From positions 996,501-1,060,500 of the forward strand of contig NZ_CP027667.1 of the NCBI RefSeq assembly GCF_003008575.1: 64,000 nucleotides of DNA. Reading direction: 5' to 3'. This document shows, piece by piece, positions 60,865 through 64,000 of the stretch (positions are counted from its first letter, which is position 1; every line of letters begins with the position of its first letter). The position numbers and the translations under genes were made by a program. Origin of the DNA: Melaminivora suipulveris. GTDB lineage: Bacteria > Pseudomonadota > Gammaproteobacteria > Burkholderiales > Burkholderiaceae_C. The notes under the pieces were generated by a model. That model did not search any database, was not told where the DNA came from, and saw only the letters and a list, made by a program, of their open reading frames with translations.

Positions 60865-61680
60865 GTGCCCCGCCCTCTTCGCACTACCCTGCCTCTATCC
60901 GCTCACAGCGCCACGCGCGCGCCGTGGTCCTGGGCGCTGGCGGGCGCCTGCCTGGGCGCGGCCGGTATCGCCCTGGCCGCTGCCCCAGCGCGCTGGCTGG
61001 CCGCAGGCGTGGAGCGCGCCAGCGGCGGCCAGGTGCTGCTGCACGACGCGCGCGGCACGCTGTGGAACGGCTCGGCGCAGCCGGTGCTCACCGGCGGCCC
61101 TGGCAGCCAGGACAGCGCCGCCCTGCCCGCGCGGCTGCACTGGCGGCTGCGCCCGGCCTGGGCGGGTGCGCGCGTGCAACTGAGTGCCGACTGCTGCACC
61201 AGCACGCCGCTGGCGCTGCACGCCACCGCGGGCTGGCGCGCGCTGCGGCTGCAGGTGGTCGATGGCCGCAGCCAGTGGCCGGCGGCCATCCTCGCCGGCC
61301 TGGGAACGCCCTGGAACACGGTGCAGCCGCAGGGTCAGCTGCAGGTCGAAACGCAGGGCCTGGAGCTGTCCTGGGCGCAGGGCCGCATGCAGGTGCAAGG
61401 CCGCGTGCAGCTCGATGCGCTGGCCATGTCGTCCCGTCTGTCCACGCTGCAGCCCATGGGCAGCTATCGCCTCACGGTGCTCGGCGGCGAGGCGCCGACG
61501 CTGCAACTCGCCACGCTGGACGGCGCGCTGCTGCTGTCGGGCAGCGGCCAGTGGGTCGGCCAGCGCCTGCGCTTTACCGGCGAGGCCAGCGCCGCGCCGG
61601 GGCGCGAGGCGGTGCTGGCCAATCTCTTGAACATCATCGGGCGACGCAGCGGCGCGCGCTCCATCATCACCGTGGGTTGA
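60865..61680 (+). CDS. gspN: Type II secretion protein GspN
   Basis: A 271-residue protein with one N-terminal membrane segment (WSWALAGACLGAAGIALAA) and a periplasmic β-rich domain: ASGGQVLLHDARGTLWNGSA, LPARLHWRLRPAW, RLTVLGGEAPTLQLATLDGAL. GspN is an accessory component present in some systems. The start is uncertain: GTG 60865 is the last good choice before the helix; the frame is open to 60769. Confidence 0.85.
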   Translation: MPRPLRTTLPLSAHSATRAPWSWALAGACLGAAGIALAAAPARWLAAGVERASGGQVLLHDARGTLWNGSAQPVLTGGPGSQDSAALPARLHWRLRPAWAGARVQLSADCCTSTPLALHATAGWRALRLQVVDGRSQWPAAILAGLGTPWNTVQPQGQLQVETQGLELSWAQGRMQVQGRVQLDALAMSSRLSTLQPMGSYRLTVLGGEAPTLQLATLDGALLLSGSGQWVGQRLRFTGEASAAPGREAVLANLLNIIGRRSGARSIITVG

Positions 61681-61688
61681 ACGCGCTC

Positions 61689-64000
61689 ATGACTTCCATG
61701 CCTTCCTTCACCACACCGCGCCGCTTCCCTCCGGCCATGCGACTTGCTATCCATTCGATAGCTGCATGCGCTTTATTGACGGCGACTGGCGGCCTCATTC
61801 ATGCCCAAACCGGCAGCGTGCGGCCGAACGAGCCGGTGACGCTGAACTTCACCGGCGCCGACATCGAGGCCGTGGCGCGCACCATGGCCACCATCACCGG
61901 GCGCAACGTGGTGGTCGATCCACGCGTCAAGGGCCAGCTGACCTTGCTGACCGAGCGCGCCGTGCCGCCGGCCAAGGCTTTCGAGCAATTCCTGGCGGCG
62001 TTGCGCCTGCAAGGCTTCACGGTGGTCGAGTCCGGCGGCCTGTACAAGGTCGTGCCCGAGGCCGATGCCAAGCTGCAGACCGGCACGGTGGCGGTCACTC
62101 AGGGCGCTTCGGGCCGGGCGCCTTCCGGCGGGCAGATCGTCACGCAGATCTTCAAGCTGAACTTCGAGAACGCGAACAACCTGGTGCCGGTGCTGCGCCC
62201 GCTCATCAGCCCGAACAACACCATCAACGTCAACCCCGGCAACAACTCACTGGTCATCACCGACTACGCCGACAACCTGCAGCGCCTGGCGCGCATCATC
62301 GCCGCCATGGACGTGTCCAACGCCAGCGACGTCGAGGTCATCCCGCTACAGCACGCCGTGGCGGCCGACCTGGCGCCGCTGGTGGCGCGGCTGATCGAGG
62401 GCGGCGGCACGGGCGCGGGCGGCCCGGCGGTGGCGCAGGGCCAGAGCGACACCTCCTTCAAGACCACGCTTTTGGCCGAGCCGCGCAGCAACGCGCTGAT
62501 CGTGCGCGCGGCCAATCCGGCGCGCGTGGCGCTGGTGCGCTCTCTCGTGGCCAAGCTGGACCAGCCAGCCGCCACGGGCGCTGGCGCGGCCAGTGGCAAC
62601 ATCCATGTGGTCTACCTGAAGAACGCCGATGCCGTGAAGCTGGCGACCACGCTGCGCGCGGCGCTGGGCGGCGCTGCCGGCAGCGGGGCTGGGGCGGATG
62701 CGGGCACGCCATCGACCTCGGCGCGCGGTGGCGGGCTGTCCGGCGGCGCGGGCGGCCTGACCAGCGGCGGGCTGGGCCAGCCAGCGGGCGGCGCGGGCAT
62801 GGGCACGGCGGGCGGCCTGGGCGCCAGCGCGCCGTCGCTGTCCGGCGGCGCGGGCGGCAGCGGCAGCCAGCCGTCGACGGGCGGCATCATCCAGGCCGAT
62901 CCGAGCACCAACTCGCTGATCATCAGCGCGCCGCCGCCGCTGTTCCGGCAGATCCGCGCCGTCATCGACAAGCTCGACGGCCGGCGCGCGCAGGTGCTGG
63001 TGGAGAGCCTGATCGTCGAGGTGCGCGCCAGCAAGGTCGCGGAGTTCGGCATCCAGTGGCAGGGCGTACTGGGCCACATGGGCGGCACTCTGGGCGTTTT
63101 GGGCACCAACTCGGGCATCTCCGGCACCAACATCCTGAACCTGGCGCTGGCCGCGGCGGGCGCGGCCAACGGCAACCTGACGGGCCTGGGCGCGGCCGGC
63201 GCCAAGCCGGCGCCGGGCATGAACATCGCCATCGCCCCGCGCATCGACGGCAAGTACTACCTGGGCGCGCTGGCCAATTTCCTGGACAACACCGGCGACG
63301 CCAACGTGCTGTCCACGCCCAATCTGATGACACTGGACAACGAGGAGGCGCAGATCGTCATCGGCGACAACGTGCCCTTCCCCACCGGCTCCTACGCCAA
63401 CACCGGCGGCATGGGCGGGGCCGTCAACCCCTTCACCACGGTGGAGCGCAAGGACGTCGGCCTGATGCTGCGCGTGCGCCCGACCATCAACGAAAACGGC
63501 ACCGTCAAGCTGTCGCTGTACCAGGAGGTCTCCAAGGTCGCCGCCAACACGCTGAACAACGTCAACGGGCCGACGACCAGCAAGCGCTCCATCGAATCCA
63601 CGGTGCTGGTCGAGGACGGCAGCGTGATCGTGCTGGGCGGCCTGCTGGAGGACAGCTACGGCCTGGCGCAGGACAAGGTACCGCTGGCCGGCGACCTGCC
63701 GCTGCTGGGCGGCTTGTTCAGGAGCGAAAAGCGCACGCGCGAGAAAACCAACCTGATGGTCTTCCTGCGCCCTGTCGTCATCCGCGACAGCGTCACCAGC
63801 GACGCGCTGATGGTCGACCGCTACGAGGCCATTCGCGCGCTGCAGGAGGTGAGCCAGCCGGCGCCGAGCCAGATGCTGCGCAGCGTGTCCGAGGCGCCCG
63901 TGCTGCCGGCGCTGCCGCCCACCGCGCCTGCGGTCAGGGCCACCGCGCCCGCGCCGCTGGCTCCGGTGCGGCCGACGCTGCGCCCGGCCCCGCCGGTGCA
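61689..64000 (+). CDS. gspD: Type II secretion secretin GspD (3' end outside window)
   Basis: 770 codons from ATG 61689 without stop. A signal peptide ends near LIHA39|QTGSV. N0 domain (VTLNFTGADIEAVARTMATI), N1-N3 repeats (YADNLQRLARIIAAMD, PLQHAVAADLAPLV, DPSTNSLIISAPP), with an insert of ~80 Gly/Ala/Ser-rich residues in N3 (about 325-400), then the secretin core: LVESLIVEVRASK, LSTPNLMTLDNEEAQIVIG, NVPFPTG, VLVEDGSVIVLGGLLED. It makes the outer-membrane channel. The signal peptide core is encoded by a dispersed repeat. Confidence 0.95.
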   Translation, partial: MTSMPSFTTPRRFPPAMRLAIHSIAACALLTATGGLIHAQTGSVRPNEPVTLNFTGADIEAVARTMATITGRNVVVDPRVKGQLTLLTERAVPPAKAFEQFLAALRLQGFTVVESGGLYKVVPEADAKLQTGTVAVTQGASGRAPSGGQIVTQIFKLNFENANNLVPVLRPLISPNNTINVNPGNNSLVITDYADNLQRLARIIAAMDVSNASDVEVIPLQHAVAADLAPLVARLIEGGGTGAGGPAVAQGQSDTSFKTTLLAEPRSNALIVRAANPARVALVRSLVAKLDQPAATGAGAASGNIHVVYLKNADAVKLATTLRAALGGAAGSGAGADAGTPSTSARGGGLSGGAGGLTSGGLGQPAGGAGMGTAGGLGASAPSLSGGAGGSGSQPSTGGIIQADPSTNSLIISAPPPLFRQIRAVIDKLDGRRAQVLVESLIVEVRASKVAEFGIQWQGVLGHMGGTLGVLGTNSGISGTNILNLALAAAGAANGNLTGLGAAGAKPAPGMNIAIAPRIDGKYYLGALANFLDNTGDANVLSTPNLMTLDNEEAQIVIGDNVPFPTGSYANTGGMGGAVNPFTTVERKDVGLMLRVRPTINENGTVKLSLYQEVSKVAANTLNNVNGPTTSKRSIESTVLVEDGSVIVLGGLLEDSYGLAQDKVPLAGDLPLLGGLFRSEKRTREKTNLMVFLRPVVIRDSVTSDALMVDRYEAIRALQEVSQPAPSQMLRSVSEAPVLPALPPTAPAVRATAPAPLAPVRPTLRPAPPV
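61746..61810 (+). repeat. Dispersed ~55-bp repeat, copy 8, in the gspD signal peptide
   Basis: gatagctgcatgcgctttat, then tgacggcgactggcggcctc and attcatgcccaaa. Same orientation as copies 4 and 7. It encodes about residues 21-41 of GspD, the hydrophobic and cleavage region of the signal peptide. Confidence 0.75.

Overview
This 64 kb window looks like a chromosomal stretch of a high-GC betaproteobacterium, most likely Burkholderiales, family Comamonadaceae (relatives of Acidovorax, Alicycliphilus or Melaminivora). The basis is the strong GC bias, the Burkholderiales-type porins with an N-terminal QSSVTLFG-like strand, the type II secretion gene style, and a dispersed repeat (…GCTTGCGC…ACGCCGACTGA…CCGGATTT…) that I associate with this family. 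The assignment is an inference; no rRNA, tRNA or marker phylogeny is available here.

Layout. 1-680 (-) is the start of a DUF4214 surface protein cut by the window edge. 850-2811 is an acyltransferase with an SGNH domain. 3.2-9.5 kb is a same-strand array of small toxin-antitoxin (TA) modules with many duplicated, truncated and fused copies: HigBA, AbrB/RelE-like, DUF4160/DUF2442, a second RelE/HigA, and RelB/YafQ. 9.6-14.9 kb (-) holds a methyltransferase with a PKMT-type regulatory domain and a 1152-residue DUF4214/RTX surface protein. 15.4-24.5 kb (+) is a polysaccharide cluster: DUF4214-methyltransferase, glycosyltransferase, Wzm, Wzt, double glycosyltransferase, YdcF-like protein and acyltransferase. 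It converges on 24.5-29.1 kb (-): glycosyltransferase, ManC, DUF2304 and a polytopic membrane protein.

29.2-31.4 kb is groESL behind a perfect CIRCE operator. 31.6-36.6 kb is central sugar metabolism: pgi and tal (-) divergent from zwf and a HexR/RpiR regulator (+). 36.6-46.3 kb (-) is a peptide-type ABC importer operon (binding protein, two permeases, two ATPases) with an M20 amidohydrolase inside it, followed by a 5'-nucleotidase-like lipoprotein and a PEBP-like protein. Two porins (46.6-49.0 kb), an OsmC protein and ilvA with a terminator-bearing leader follow. Then come cobS, ggt and a CobC-like phosphatase. The window closes with a type II secretion cluster: gspC (-) divergent from gspG-H-I-J-K-L-M-N-D (+), with gspD running off the right edge.

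The most unusual signals are these. (a) A family of eight ~55-bp repeats not only sits between genes but supplies start codons, a C-terminus, the hydrophobic core of the GspD signal peptide, and in-frame insertions in Pgi and CobC. (b) The leaders of two pseudopilins, GspH and GspJ, are lengthened by other repeats. (c) The TA array appears to have been reshuffled by recombination between its own duplicated pieces. (d) Surface proteins with DUF4214 domains lie next to a protein-methyltransferase-like enzyme and a DUF4214-methyltransferase of a polysaccharide export locus.
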